In this document: positions 42,014-42,435 of the stretch, in pieces | Numbering within the stretch: position 1 is the stretch's first letter | Layout of the letters: each line of letters begins with the position of its first letter | Source of the DNA: Sphaerisporangium fuscum | Lineage (GTDB): Bacteria > Actinomycetota > Actinomycetes > Streptosporangiales > Streptosporangiaceae | Direction of reading: 5' to 3' | Assembly (NCBI RefSeq): GCF_018531465.1 | Contig: NZ_JAHDTF010000007.1 | Location: 1-42,435 of the forward strand | Length of the DNA: 42,435 nucleotides | Notes under the pieces: generated by a model | Databases searched by the model: none | What the model was told of the DNA's origin: nothing | The model's input: the letters and a program-made list of their open reading frames with translations, nothing else | Made by a program: the position numbers and the translations under genes

Positions 42014-42343
42014 ATGGCTCAGTTCGCGATTCTGCTTTACGCTCCCACCCCGGCCGACTGGTCGGACGCTCCGCAGGAGGAGCTCGAGGCCCACGGCGCC
42101 TACGCCGGAAAGATCGACGAGCTCGGTGCCAGCATCGTCGCGGGCTACGCGCTGCAGCCGAGCACGGCGGCCAAGGCCGTGCGCAGTGACGGCGTCACCG
42201 ACGGCCCGGCCATCGACGACAAGCTGGTGCTGGGTGGCTTCACGGTGATCGAGGCCCGCGACATCGACCACGCCGTCGAGATCGCCAAGCTCAGCCCCGG
42301 CACCTGGCGCGGCGCCATCGAGGTCCGTCCGCTCTTCGGCTGA
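42014..42343 (+). CDS. DGPF/YCII-domain protein (second copy)
   Basis: 109 aa, ATG with GAAGGAGAG upstream. The YCII fold pattern is present: MAQFAILLYAPTPADW at the start, the DGPF-type motif in GVTDGPAIDDKLVLGGFTVI (residues ~60-79), and ARDIDHAVEIAKLSPG. It is distinct in sequence from the copy at 8608. Such genes usually precede an ECF42 sigma factor; here the sequence ends 92 bases after the stop, so a partner would lie outside. Its role near the exporter is unknown. Confidence 0.9.
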   Translation: MAQFAILLYAPTPADWSDAPQEELEAHGAYAGKIDELGASIVAGYALQPSTAAKAVRSDGVTDGPAIDDKLVLGGFTVIEARDIDHAVEIAKLSPGTWRGAIEVRPLFG

Positions 42344-42377
42344 CTCCTCCAACGGGCACCACGAGTACGACCGTCGC

Positions 42378-42435
42378 CGCGGGGGGGCCCCGGGGGGGCC
42401 GGGGGGCGGGGGGGCGGGGCGCGGCCCCCGGGGCC
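42378..42435. other. G/C homopolymer tail, probable assembly end artefact
   Basis: The final ~58 bases are almost only G and C in runs of 4 to 7, unlike any other intergenic sequence here. This is typical of low-quality read ends at a contig boundary. It should not be treated as biological sequence. Confidence 0.7.

Noticed and set aside
1..42435. tRNA, rRNA, transposase or integrase genes
   Set aside because: None seen on reading both strands; no evidence of an inserted mobile element.

Overview
The window is very GC-rich with strong GC at third codon positions, many GTG starts, tightly packed operons with ATGA/GTGA overlaps, and actinobacterial families (acyl-CoA carboxylase epsilon subunit, ECF42 sigma factor with a DGPF partner, golvesin-domain amidase). 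It comes from a filamentous actinomycete; a Streptosporangiaceae/Thermomonosporaceae-type genome is my best guess but is not proven. The last ~58 bases are G/C homopolymer runs that look like an assembly end, so the locus is probably cut there.

Layout. (1) 1-4932: secreted wall/protein hydrolases: the N-terminal part of an M4 metallopeptidase (cut by the left edge), a GHL10/DUF187 glycosyl hydrolase with a fibronectin III domain, and a divergent amidase with a golvesin-like C-terminus. (2) 4976-13455: accessory and housekeeping genes: NmrA-like reductase with a divergent TetR regulator, CapA-like protein and Pcm, DGPF/YCII protein with an ECF42 sigma factor, PadR regulator translationally coupled to a membrane-anchored RelA/SpoT-type HD hydrolase, and a YbdK-type carboxylate-amine ligase. 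(3) 13540-18713: two AhpD-like CxxCxxxH proteins, a His-rich membrane protein, an FAD-dependent oxidoreductase, a SnoaL-like protein, a ~44-bp-period repeat array, and a lone acyl-CoA carboxylase epsilon gene ending at a perfect 56-bp palindrome. (4) 18941-32225: an enediyne core operon: two DUF1702/UNBL proteins, UNBV, UNBU, the enediyne iterative PKS (1915 aa, KS-AT-ACP-KR-DH-PPTase), hotdog thioesterase, flavin reductase and P450, closed by a hairpin terminator. (5) 32385-42343: AraC-type regulator divergent from a DUF5987-like/GMC oxidoreductase pair, a third AhpD-like protein, a TIGR03084-type metal-binding protein, a prephenate-dehydrogenase-like protein, a 14-TM MFS exporter and a second DGPF/YCII protein.

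How it works together. The PKS would build the linear polyene on its own ACP, the thioesterase would release it, and UNBL/UNBV/UNBU plus the flavin reductase, P450, E8-like and GMC proteins would turn it into an enediyne core; the MFS protein is the likely exporter. The flavin reductase/P450/E8/GMC set recalls nine-membered enediyne clusters. No apoprotein, sugar, aminomutase or aromatic-acid ligase genes are present, so decoration genes lie elsewhere or beyond the contig end. The most unusual coding detail is in the PKS: its C-terminal phosphopantetheinyl transferase domain appears to have lost the Asp/Glu metal-binding pair and the Trp and Lys of its other motif, suggesting the ACP may need a PPTase from elsewhere.
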